Shown: positions 26,446 through 35,265 of the stretch, piece after piece
Layout of the letters: every line of letters starts with the position of its first letter
Numbering within the stretch: position 1 is the first letter of the stretch
Source: CAYRFQ01 sp964423615
GTDB lineage: Bacteria; Planctomycetota; Planctomycetia; Gemmatales; Gemmataceae
DNA length: 64,000 bases
Direction of reading: 5' to 3'
Assembly: GCA_964423615.1 (NCBI GenBank)
Contig: CAYRFQ010000034.1
Span: 16,203 to 80,202 of the forward strand
The notes under the pieces: model-generated
What the model was told of the DNA's origin: nothing
Database searches by the model: none
What the model saw: only the letters and a program-made list of their open reading frames with translations
Translations under genes and position numbers: made by a program

Positions 26446-29400
26446 TCAGAAGTTGTCATCGCCCTGATGAACCATCCCATCTGGATACACGTTGGTGTGA
26501 GTCCCGTCGCGGTGTTGAACGTCCCAGTGTGGTCCTGCGTGTTGGTCTCTTGCCCACTCCCATCGGTTGCCTCGATTGTCGATGGGTTGTCCTGTTTCCC
26601 CGTCAAATGTTATCTCTGGGTTCCCGGCCTGTCTTCGCGGGACGTAAGGATGGTCACCGCCTGTCGGAAGATGATCTAACGGATACCTTTGGTTGGGTCT
26701 TGGGACGTCCGGCGGTTCCGCGCCGGGAGGTGGTGAATCCACGACGTCTCGTTGAGGAACTCGCTCGGCGTCGTTGGGGTGGCGAAGTGGCGGCGGTTGG
26801 TCTCTTCTTGCCCTGACGTCACGAATTTGATCCTCAACCGTACGTCGGGCGGCTGCGGCTTCCTCCCGGCTTCGCGGCGGCTTTTCCGCATCAGGCCCTT
26901 CAGCGCTGGCACCCTTCCTCCTGGACCTACGTGGGTTATGTCTTGCGAGCCCGCTTAGGTCGACTTCGACCAGCGGATTCGTCGAATAACTGTATAAGTT
27001 AACTCCACCCTCCAATCCCAAGGGATCGGACTGTATATATCTTCCCAGCACAGGATCGTAATATCGAAAACGGTTATAGTGGAGCCCAGTCTCGACGTCG
27101 TGGTAGTGACCCGGAAACCGCAACGGCATCGTAATCTGGCTATGATCGAGAATGTTAACTTGCCCATATGGAGTGACACGAGCTTGCCATACGACCTTGG
27201 TTCGATCATCCTCGACACGAATCGGCACCCCAATGTGGTTCGTGAAGACGAAATAGCAAATTCCCGAGTTTGGGTCGGCTTCTCGGTTTGCATATTCGAC
27301 GAACAGAAACGGAACGAGCGAGGATTCGTCTGCATACACATACAACCGGAGGACTCCGTCAGGACGCTCTTCGGCGGTGAGTCGCGAGTCATCCCAGTAA
27401 TACGTCGTCGTTTGGCCCTTCCAAGTTTTCGTCACACGACGGCATAACGGATCATAGACCGCTGACCACGACTCTCCACTGATCGTACAACCGATGAGGC
27501 GATCGGCGTCGTCATAAACATACTGAACGTCTTGACCGCTCCGGTGGCGACGAGAGATGTGATTCCGATCGTTATAATCAAAGGCTTCACCATTGGCCGA
27601 CCGTAAACGATTCCCTTCGAGTAACTCTACTTGATCGAGACCCGGTTGCTTGATGAGGTTGTTCCCGATGTTGTGTAGGAATTCACTCGCTTCGCCGTCG
27701 GGAAGGGTTTCGCTTCGCAACCGATGGGCCGCATCGTAGGAGTATTGAGTCTTGCCCTCGGAAGAATTTTCGACCTCAAGCAAATCACCCTCTCCGGAAT
27801 ATCTAAAACTCATCCGCCAATCGACTTTTCGATCCCAGCGATTGATCCCCGCTTTGTGAAGGCACCGACCTTGTCGATCGTAGGCCGCCAGCTCCTTTCT
27901 ACCACTGGACAGCTCCCGTTCGACTAGTCCCCCAGAACTGATACGCACACTGTGCACTTTTCCGGTGGGGTCAATAATCTTTAGTGTGCGGTTTTCAGAG
28001 CGTTCGTAGGAAACCTTGAAGTTTTGAAAATACAGCGTGGCCGTGAGTTGACTTGCGACGTAGACATGGTCAATTCCAAGACCATCCCTGTGGTCTTTCA
28101 GAAGGCGTCCTCGCGCATCGAAGGCTCGAGTTACCTCCATTGTGTCGGTTGCTGCAAGAGTAATCCGACCGGCCTCGTCGTATTCAAACTTTTGTTCTTC
28201 CTTGGGAGCTTCTCCACTCCCTGCAAGAACTCGATTTCCCTTCAGGTTACCGGGAAGAATGTCAAGATTGAGCAACGGACGAGCAGTACCGTTCGTCTTG
28301 GCAACCAAGTTATCCGCCAGGTCATACTTATATCGTTCTCGGACTTGACCATGTCGATTGACTTCAACGAGACGATCCCAATGATCATATACGAATTTGC
28401 TCACAGTCCCGTTCGGGTCGGTGACTTTCGTCACTTCCATTCGAAGGTTGTAGTCGTAGCTCGTGACACCACCGGTCGGATCGATTTCCTTTTCCAATAG
28501 GTTCCAAGACTTATACTCCCAACGATAAATCGAGCCATCGCGATCATGGTATTCGATCACGTTCCCTTCCGGATCATACTTCCATCGTTGCGTCCGCCCA
28601 TCCTCGTCGGCCTCTTCCAAAACGCGGCCCATACGATCGAAGATTTTGCTTGGTATTTTCTGACTTCCGTTGATGGCATCCGGTTCACCGCCTCCGGACT
28701 CACTCCTCAACCCCCTCAGGACTACGTTATATACTGAGGCAGGCGAACGGAGTAACAACGGATCGCGGCCTGACAGTTTGGTGATGCGATTCCGGTTCAG
28801 GAGTGTTCCGTGCTCCCACTCCAAAGGAGTTTCCGGCCACAGATAAGTGAGTGGATCATGCGGATTGGGTTCAACGTCCATCGGAGGTTGGATGTACCCC
28901 AACGGATCGACTCGCGAGATGTGTCCGCCCCACTCGTTGTAAAGCCACTCAGTCGTATTTCCAAGAGGGTCCTTCTCCAGGACTATGTCCCCTTCATCGT
29001 TTAGTTCAAAGACGGTCTTTCCACCACTGGGCTCAATGGTCTCAATGGGAATTTGGTTTTCGTCATAAAAGACCGTTGAGGTGGCTCCGTCAGCATAGGT
29101 GCAAACAGCACAACGAGCCTCCGGGATATACTGCACGCTAGCATCCCACAACCCATCTTCCCCGTACTCACGCGTGCAGCGACCTTCTGAATCGTACTCA
29201 TTGTGAAACGAGTAGCCGCGTCTGTTCGTACGTTTTATCATTCGCTGATTTTCATCGTAATAATAGGTGCTGAGATGCCCCATTGCATCTTTCCAGCCAA
29301 TTAGGAGACCGGCACGATCGTAAACGTACGAAGCAAGAACAAGGTCTTTGGCATCGGGTTCGATTAGGAGAATCTGTACGACATGATTTCGTTCGTAAGT

Positions 29401-30786
29401 GAACCGAAGTTGCCTTCCGGTGGAATAGTGAATACTCGTCAGATTGCCTTCCCTGTCGTAGCGAAAGTTCATTGATGCCTTCTCAAGCTGCAAAGAACGG
29501 AGGGGAGATGACTTCCTCTCATCCGCCAAGTCGAAGGTCATCGTGGGACGTCCGGCTTCCATGATGGCGAAAGTCCCCTTCCTTTCGAGACGACGCAACA
29601 AGAACCCCTGGCACGCTGTAGCCTGGCCAGCCTTCTCCAACGGAGGAAAAGAGACTACCTCGTTGTCAGGCATGACCAAGTCGAATCCGTCCAACGTGGC
29701 CCGAAGGGTGTATTGATATTCATGACGAAAACCGCACCCGAAGGGTCCGTCGGTCCGATGCCACCGGCTGTCGTAGTAACGCCGCACAACAAATGGGATC
29801 GGCCCATCCAACTCGTAGTCCACGAAGTAGTCGAAGTAGGCTCCTGTCACCAGGTTGATGGGTTGAGCCTCAGACGCGCACGCGTTCTCGTTGGCCTTCT
29901 TCCTTCCTCGATTGCGTCTTGCCCGCAGCCCCTTGACGAGCTTCAACAACCCTTTGGCAATGGCCATCCAACTCGGCATCGGAAAACCACCGATCTGGAC
30001 GTTGGGAGATGTATTCAACATGATGGCTCCCGGCGTCCCGGGAGGAACACACGGGTCCTTGCCCATCAACGCACCCATCGCGAGAGCGACGAGATCGTTG
30101 GCCAACTGAGCCGCGGCCACACTGGCGCTCATGCCCATGGCGGCCTGCATGGCGGGAGAATTCGCCGGATTGGACGCTTCGATGGCATCTCCGGCGGCCG
30201 AAGCGACCTGGGCCGCCATGCCCGCGATCATGGCGGCCTTCATGGCGGTTTGGAGGGCGGCCGCAGCACCTCGGGCCGCAGCACCGGCGGGAGGAACGGG
30301 CTTGCAGTGGTAGGTGATGTCGAGCTGACGCGCGGCGCGGGCGCCGCCGATGAACACTTTCGAAGAGCCCGTGAATATCTCGTAGATGGGTGGCAGACCA
30401 CAGCACGTCGGTCCCAATCCCAGGTCGCCGCACCGGGCGGCGGGCTTGCCGTTGATCAAAACCGACACACACGTGCCGAACATCACGGGACCGATGGGTG
30501 GCAATGGCGTCGGCGGAACAGGCGGTGGTCCACTCGGCGGATGGGCTACGTGGGCGTGAGGGGCTCCCATGGCAACCGAAAGGAGTGTCGCTGCCGGGAA
30601 CGTGGGTAACATGTTTGAGATGAAGTTGGTGGCCTTGGCGAACCCTTCGTTGAGCATCTCGACGGGCTTCATGGGGGCCGCGACGACGGTCGCGACGGCG
30701 TTCGAGGCGTCGTGCAGAGCGTTCGTGGGCCGACTTGGGGATTGTGTCGGTCGGGACGTCGGAAAATTGACTCGCGGGTTACTCAT
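26446..30786 (-). CDS. PAAR-RHS polymorphic toxin (T6SS effector)
   Basis: 1446 residues; ATG 30786 overlaps the stop of the upstream TPR gene (ATGA). Order: N-terminal segment MSNPRVNFPTSRPTQ; a PAAR-like spike domain about 80-160 (VLINGKPAARCGDLGLGPTC, SSKVFIGGARAARQLDIT); an Ala-rich helical stretch (about 170-270); a DUF6531-type opening near 310 (PINLVTGAYFDYFVDYELDG); many YD repeats (YDRAGLLIGWKD, YDSEGRCTREYG); the RHS core end near 1250 (YDPVLGRYIQSDPLGLEGG); then about 175 residues of C-terminal toxin, Pro-rich at first and ending GNRWEWARDQHAGPHWDVQH, GTHTNVYPDGMVHQG. The tip resembles small nuclease-type polymorphic toxin domains, but I cannot name its family. No intact immunity ORF follows. 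Confidence 0.9.
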   Translation of the reverse strand: MSNPRVNFPTSRPTQSPSRPTNALHDASNAVATVVAAPMKPVEMLNEGFAKATNFISNMLPTFPAATLLSVAMGAPHAHVAHPPSGPPPVPPTPLPPIGPVMFGTCVSVLINGKPAARCGDLGLGPTCCGLPPIYEIFTGSSKVFIGGARAARQLDITYHCKPVPPAGAAARGAAAALQTAMKAAMIAGMAAQVASAAGDAIEASNPANSPAMQAAMGMSASVAAAQLANDLVALAMGALMGKDPCVPPGTPGAIMLNTSPNVQIGGFPMPSWMAIAKGLLKLVKGLRARRNRGRKKANENACASEAQPINLVTGAYFDYFVDYELDGPIPFVVRRYYDSRWHRTDGPFGCGFRHEYQYTLRATLDGFDLVMPDNEVVSFPPLEKAGQATACQGFLLRRLERKGTFAIMEAGRPTMTFDLADERKSSPLRSLQLEKASMNFRYDREGNLTSIHYSTGRQLRFTYERNHVVQILLIEPDAKDLVLASYVYDRAGLLIGWKDAMGHLSTYYYDENQRMIKRTNRRGYSFHNEYDSEGRCTREYGEDGLWDASVQYIPEARCAVCTYADGATSTVFYDENQIPIETIEPSGGKTVFELNDEGDIVLEKDPLGNTTEWLYNEWGGHISRVDPLGYIQPPMDVEPNPHDPLTYLWPETPLEWEHGTLLNRNRITKLSGRDPLLLRSPASVYNVVLRGLRSESGGGEPDAINGSQKIPSKIFDRMGRVLEEADEDGRTQRWKYDPEGNVIEYHDRDGSIYRWEYKSWNLLEKEIDPTGGVTSYDYNLRMEVTKVTDPNGTVSKFVYDHWDRLVEVNRHGQVRERYKYDLADNLVAKTNGTARPLLNLDILPGNLKGNRVLAGSGEAPKEEQKFEYDEAGRITLAATDTMEVTRAFDARGRLLKDHRDGLGIDHVYVASQLTATLYFQNFKVSYERSENRTLKIIDPTGKVHSVRISSGGLVERELSSGRKELAAYDRQGRCLHKAGINRWDRKVDWRMSFRYSGEGDLLEVENSSEGKTQYSYDAAHRLRSETLPDGEASEFLHNIGNNLIKQPGLDQVELLEGNRLRSANGEAFDYNDRNHISRRHRSGQDVQYVYDDADRLIGCTISGESWSAVYDPLCRRVTKTWKGQTTTYYWDDSRLTAEERPDGVLRLYVYADESSLVPFLFVEYANREADPNSGICYFVFTNHIGVPIRVEDDRTKVVWQARVTPYGQVNILDHSQITMPLRFPGHYHDVETGLHYNRFRYYDPVLGRYIQSDPLGLEGGVNLYSYSTNPLVEVDLSGLARHNPRRSRRKGASAEGPDAEKPPRSREEAAAARRTVEDQIRDVRARRDQPPPLRHPNDAERVPQRDVVDSPPPGAEPPDVPRPNQRYPLDHLPTGGDHPYVPRRQAGNPEITFDGETGQPIDNRGNRWEWARDQHAGPHWDVQHRDGTHTNVYPDGMVHQGDDNF

Positions 30787-32027
30787 GAGGTAGCTTCCCC
30801 GTTCCTCAAGGCCTCCAATTCCGCTTCCACGGCTTGGAGCTGAGTTGGAGCGTCTTGTTGTTTGTAGAGACGGGCGAGATGAGTGAGGTTGACTTCCAAC
30901 GCTGGCGACATTCCAATCTTGCGACATAAATCACAAGCGATGATCCAACTTTCCTCAGCACGATCGTAGGCTTGTTGCTGTTCCTGGCTGAGTCCGCGCC
31001 ATTCCAACGCACGGGCCTTGCGTTCGGCATCGAGACTTGCTTGGGTCAACTTGTCGAGTTCCGTGTAATATTGTTCTGCTTCGTCGTATTTTTTTTCTTT
31101 GTAAGAAACGTCTCCCAGTCCATGGATGGGCCCGGAAAGGATCATGGGGTCTTTGGCCTCGGCGGCCGGTGCGATGGCGCACTCGTACCAATACCTTGCC
31201 TTTTCCAGGTCCCCCTGCTTGTGGGCCACGTCGCCCAGGGCATTCATTACGAATCCTTCCATGGCCTTGTTGTCTGTGGATTGGTAGTGGCCCAACAAGT
31301 GATCGTATTTCTCGTTGGCGTCATCCAATCGGTCGTAGGCGTAGTCCAGGACGGCGAGGGATAAAATCGCTTGCATCCGTTGTTCAACGTGTAGACTCTC
31401 GTCGTTGGCCTGGTTGGTCAGGTCGGCCTGGATTTGCTCTTGCTTGAGTTGAAATTCAGTCTGCCGCGTGCGTGGTGCTTGTGCCATTCGCGGGACTGAT
31501 TGTTGCAGCTCGGGGCCGCTCCGTAAAACGACTCGGACCCCACACATCCAAGGCTCAACGCCATCCCAAGGAAACAGCGTTGAAATCAACAATGAGTAAT
31601 CTTCCCAGTCCTGTACTTGCATGGGTAGCAGTCCCCAGATCAGGCGATTGCCCTTACCTTGAGGCAACAGGGATCTGGCCCAACGAATCCCTTCTCGCAA
31701 ACGTTTACGTGGTGGTTGTTGTGTATCGTCGAGTGAATTCGGAAAGGCCGGTAGCGGTGGAAGTTCTTGTTCGATGGCCCAATCACAGGCATTTTTGTGC
31801 TCGGCACGCAACCGATCAACGAGGACATCGACAAACGAGTTGGCATCCACGAAGGGATCCGAAAAGAGCAGAAACACGTCCGACCCGTTCGCTCCATCGA
31901 TCTCACGAAGTGTCTGCAGGACGAAGCCAACATCGTCATCCGAACAGTCCACCAACTGGACGAAGTCATCCCTTTGCTCGGTGAAGGCTTCGAGTTCGTC
32001 GCGGAGTTTTTCAAAGAGTTTGCGCAT
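30783..32027 (-). CDS. TPR protein between VgrG and RHS, candidate effector adaptor
   Basis: 414 residues from ATG 32027; a TTG at 32051 is possible. The N-terminal 150 residues form an unrecognised domain (MRKLFEKLRDELEAFTEQRD, VFLLFSDPFVDANSFVDVLV, PLPAFPNSLDDTQQPPRKRL). The C-terminal half is TPR-like: LAVLDYAYDRLDDANEKYDH, NALGDVAHKQGDLEKARYWY, GLGDVSYKEKKYDEAEQYYT, WRGLSQEQQQAYDRAEESW. The gene overlaps the PAAR-RHS start by four bases, and the same neighbour order is kept in the decayed duplicate. Adaptors and chaperones that load RHS cargo onto VgrG are often encoded here, so this role is likely but inferred. Confidence 0.75.
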   Translation of the reverse strand: MRKLFEKLRDELEAFTEQRDDFVQLVDCSDDDVGFVLQTLREIDGANGSDVFLLFSDPFVDANSFVDVLVDRLRAEHKNACDWAIEQELPPLPAFPNSLDDTQQPPRKRLREGIRWARSLLPQGKGNRLIWGLLPMQVQDWEDYSLLISTLFPWDGVEPWMCGVRVVLRSGPELQQSVPRMAQAPRTRQTEFQLKQEQIQADLTNQANDESLHVEQRMQAILSLAVLDYAYDRLDDANEKYDHLLGHYQSTDNKAMEGFVMNALGDVAHKQGDLEKARYWYECAIAPAAEAKDPMILSGPIHGLGDVSYKEKKYDEAEQYYTELDKLTQASLDAERKARALEWRGLSQEQQQAYDRAEESWIIACDLCRKIGMSPALEVNLTHLARLYKQQDAPTQLQAVEAELEALRNGEATS

Positions 32028-32152
32028 TGTATCGAGCGAGTGGAGAACCAATGGTTTTCTGAAAGACAGGTTTGTCTTTCGGGTTAGCGGAAGACCGCCG
32101 GTTGCGTTTTGCGTAAGTCTGACTGGCTCACAGTTCGAACGCGATTGAATTC

Positions 32153-32516
32153 TAGAGCGGTTTACGGTTGTGTTGGGTACAGTTCGAAGTTCCGCGAGGT
32201 CGTCAACCCAAGTTCGCCCTTCTCGAGATAGGATTCCGGAGGAATCCTTCCGATTCCGCTGCGTTTTCCGCTTCGCTCGCTATGCTTCCCGCTTCGCTCG
32301 GGTTTTGGGGCCTTCTCCCCTCGGACAGTCGGATCTATAAGAGTCGTGTTTTATGTTGGTTCTTTGAGTTCCGTGGGTTCACACCCACGGCTAGGATCTC
32401 TCGCCCCTGCGGGGCTGAAAATCCAAAACACGACACTTGTTTAGCCGACTACCCTTGCGGGGAGAAGGACTTTGAAAACGAAAAACCTGTACCCAATACA
32501 AGCGTAAACCGCTTTA
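32153..32516 (+). mobile_element. Family A MITE-like element, most complete copy A3
   Basis: 364 bases with matching terminal inverted repeats of about 30 bases. The left end begins TAGAGCGGTTTACGGTTGTG; the right end, read on the other strand, begins TAAAGCGGTTTACGCTTGTA; TTGGGTACAG follows in both. Inside are the hairpins CCGTGGGTTCACACCCACGG and CGCCCCTGCGGGGCTG and the direct copies of CGCTTCGCTCG. No coding capacity. It lies between vgrG and the TPR gene; its right tip contains the vgrG stop codon (TAA, 32516-32514). Confidence 0.85.
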
Positions 32517-34685
32517 GTTGATCTTTACCAACGCACCTGTGATTTCATGAACGCCGACTGCGGTCGCAGCGATTCCGGCACCGGAAGTGACAACTTTTGC
32601 GGGGTCACAAGTAACGGTCTGAGCACCAACCCCGATCTGCGTCTGCTTCGTCCCAGAGATGGCGATCGTGGGGGCCGAATCATTGATCGCTTCGGACCCG
32701 ATGATGTTAATGGTCTTGCCATCGATGGTGATGGTTCCATCCTTGAGCATCGTCAACGTGCTTTTGCCGGTGTTGAGGACGATCTTCTCTTTGGCCTCAA
32801 TGAGTACATTCCCACCGCCGGAGGCTTTGCCAGTGACACTAATCGTGAGATTGCCATCGACGGTGGTCGACTGGTTGGCGTTGTAGTTCTCGGTGATGTC
32901 TTGTTTGACGGTATACGTCGCTGTGTTGTCGGCGACGGTATGTTCGAGCTTGCCTTTCGAAATGGTGATCGTGGTGTCTTTATTGATAGTTTCTGTGTGA
33001 GTTCCATCCACGGTGATCGTGCGATTATTGTGTACGGTCAACGACTCGTCGTGTTCGATGGTCGTTGCCATGTCGTATTGTCCGTGAAGGGTAATCATCT
33101 CCTTGCCTTTGGTGTCATCGAACGAAAATTCGTTGTAGCCACCACTGCCCAACGTGCTATCGGATTTGATGCCGGAAACCACTTTCTTGTCGGGCAGTTT
33201 CCAGGGCGGCATGTTGTCGGCGTTGTAAGTGCTGCCGACGATGATGGGTTGGTCGGGATCGCCTTCGAGGAAATCCACAAGGACTTCGTGGCCGATGCGT
33301 GGGATTTGTATCCCGCCCCAAAGTTTCCCGGCCCAAACCTGTGCCACTCGAATCCAACACGAGCTGTCGGAGTCGAATTTGCCTTCTCGGTCCCAGTGAA
33401 ACTGGACCTTCACGCGACCATATTTGTCGGTAAAGATTTCTTCCCCGTCTGGCCCTACGACGACGGCCGTTTGGGTTCCCGGTACGACTGGCTTGGGGGT
33501 TGTCCTTTGGGGGCGAAACGGCAAAGAAGCCGGGATGCAAGTGAATGAGTTCGAGTACCTGAACTCGTTTTCGTCGCTGGCGTTGATGGCGGAATGCGAT
33601 ATCTTCGTCAGGACATACTTGCCGTCGGCCTTGATATGTTTCGTCATCGCGTCGCCCGGAACGGATTCTACAGTGAAGGCATGCCCGGCCATCATTTGTC
33701 GGCAGTTGCTTGCACCTTCCACGGCTATGCCCTGGACGGTTTCGGCTTCCATGCGGAGCTTCGTCGTCCGTGTGTTATCTTTGAATACCTTCTGGAGTTC
33801 GGAGTCTTGGTCCCCGCCTCCTTTGTCCACTCCGTCGAATCGTTGAGCGTATTCTCCTGGCCAGTCATAGATTTCCAGCTGGCTGTTGTCGGCTACCTGG
33901 AGTTTGTGGGAGGCCTGGCCAATCTGTGTGTCGGGTTGGATCTTGGCCTCGGCTTCGAGGTGTTTTTGTGGCATCTCGAAGCGATAGTCCCACAGGGTAT
34001 ATTTGCCGGAGGTTATGCCTTGGCGTTTCTTCCAATCGTAAATGATGTCTTCTTCCAACGTACCTTTGGGCAGTTCCCGGAGCGTTATGGTGCTCCCCGC
34101 AGGCAGGTCGGCGTGTCCACCGGGGGTGTCGGCGACGATCATTTGATGCCCACCCTCGGTATGTTTGAAGTAATAGTAGATCCCTTCTTCTTCCATGAGT
34201 CGAGAGGCGAAGTTGAAGTCGGTTTCCCGGTATTGGACACAGTAATCACGATTTTCGTAATTGCCTTCCAGTTGGAGCTTGACGTCCAAACCTTCGAGTA
34301 CCTTTTTGAGAATATCTCCGACTTTGACGTGTTGGAAGATTCGACTTTGGGCCCGGCGGGTCCACAACCAAAAGAAGGGAACGATCTCCATGTAGAACTC
34401 GGTAAATTCGGCTCCGCTTTCTCCCTGGCCGAATCGACTGCAAATTCCATTGAAGAATCGTTGGTTGGCGTCGGCCATCTCGAGTGCGACCGAGACGGGC
34501 TTGCCGAGGACCTTGTCGAAAGTGATCTCTCCGACCTTGTCGTGGGGAGAAAGCAGTTCCAGATGGTAGTGGAAGAGTTGAGAAACGCCTTCGCTTCCGG
34601 CAAACCTTTTCAGAAGTAAGACGTCATCGGCAAGTGATCCCACCTTCACCTTTAGTGGTTGCTGTTGGGTATAGGCAGTGCTCAC
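32514..34685 (-). CDS. vgrG: Type VI secretion tip protein VgrG (TssI)
   Basis: 723 residues; GTG 34685 is preferred because GAGGAGAAG lies just upstream. It trimerises as the puncturing spike on the Hcp tube. The N-terminal part is the gp27-like base (FAGSEGVSQLFHYHLELLSP, YCVQYRETDFNFASRLMEEE, GIYYYFKH). The gp5 OB-fold follows (DKYGRVKVQFHWDREGKFD, SSCWIRVAQVWAGKLWGG, IPRIGHEVLVDFLEGDPDQP). A C-terminal beta-helix needle consists of degenerate TI/TV repeats (THTETINKDTTITISKG). It heads the vgrG-TPR-RHS set on the minus strand, though repeat A3 now separates it from the next gene. Confidence 0.95.
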   Translation of the reverse strand: MSTAYTQQQPLKVKVGSLADDVLLLKRFAGSEGVSQLFHYHLELLSPHDKVGEITFDKVLGKPVSVALEMADANQRFFNGICSRFGQGESGAEFTEFYMEIVPFFWLWTRRAQSRIFQHVKVGDILKKVLEGLDVKLQLEGNYENRDYCVQYRETDFNFASRLMEEEGIYYYFKHTEGGHQMIVADTPGGHADLPAGSTITLRELPKGTLEEDIIYDWKKRQGITSGKYTLWDYRFEMPQKHLEAEAKIQPDTQIGQASHKLQVADNSQLEIYDWPGEYAQRFDGVDKGGGDQDSELQKVFKDNTRTTKLRMEAETVQGIAVEGASNCRQMMAGHAFTVESVPGDAMTKHIKADGKYVLTKISHSAINASDENEFRYSNSFTCIPASLPFRPQRTTPKPVVPGTQTAVVVGPDGEEIFTDKYGRVKVQFHWDREGKFDSDSSCWIRVAQVWAGKLWGGIQIPRIGHEVLVDFLEGDPDQPIIVGSTYNADNMPPWKLPDKKVVSGIKSDSTLGSGGYNEFSFDDTKGKEMITLHGQYDMATTIEHDESLTVHNNRTITVDGTHTETINKDTTITISKGKLEHTVADNTATYTVKQDITENYNANQSTTVDGNLTISVTGKASGGGNVLIEAKEKIVLNTGKSTLTMLKDGTITIDGKTINIIGSEAINDSAPTIAISGTKQTQIGVGAQTVTCDPAKVVTSGAGIAATAVGVHEITGALVKIN

Positions 34686-35265
34686 ATTTCTTCTCCTCGG
34701 AATCCTTCTTCCCAAGCCTCTTCCGGCGTCAAGAGAGCAACCTTCTTGTCATTTGGTTTTCGGAGCGTCGATAAACCCGTCAAGGTTCGAGTGCTTGGTC
34801 AAGGAGGCTGACGGGCGGGCCCTACTGCAGAAGCCACATGTTGAAGGTACGGAATCTTGGACTCTTGTCGGCACGCATTCGGAAGTTCTGCCTCCTTGAA
34901 CTAATGCGTTTTATCCGAGACAACCGGACAAGACCAACGAAAAAACGAACAAACTTTTCGGGTCGGCCGTAACGTCGTTCTGGAACGTGGGTTTCGAGAA
35001 GTGTCGTTTCTGGAAAACGCAAGGGGCGGTTGTCTTTTGGGGCTCAGAGATTCTTGTGCGAGTTTTCCATTGGAATCCACGCGAGCTATGCGTACCTACG
35101 ACACAACGAGGCACGAATGCTCCTGGCGTCGTGGTAACGGAAAACGATCCTGCCCGAACTCGGAGCAGGATCGTGAGAAGAGGAGAGATGCAGGTGGAAT
35201 GCCCAACCGTTGGGGCATGCGGGCGGATTCGGAAAACCGTGCCTCTTTGTGATGTTTGCTGGCCT
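34686..35265. other. Intergenic region with a degenerate family C repeat
   Basis: About 580 bases without a gene. It includes a degenerate family C palindrome (35076-35102: CCACGCGAGCTATGCGTACC, TACG) and the terminator at 35141-35174. The vgrG promoter should lie in the first part. Confidence 0.4.
35141..35174 (-). terminator. Rho-independent terminator for the 35266 gene
   Basis: A perfect 10-bp stem, ACGATCCTGC (35144-35153) with GCAGGATCGT (35165-35174), is followed on the minus strand by TTTTCC. It lies about 90 bases beyond the minus-strand stop at 35266. Confidence 0.7.

Noticed and set aside
33594..34619. 341-codon plus-strand frame opposite vgrG
   Set aside because: Shadow of vgrG, whose minus-strand frame shows the full VgrG domain set.
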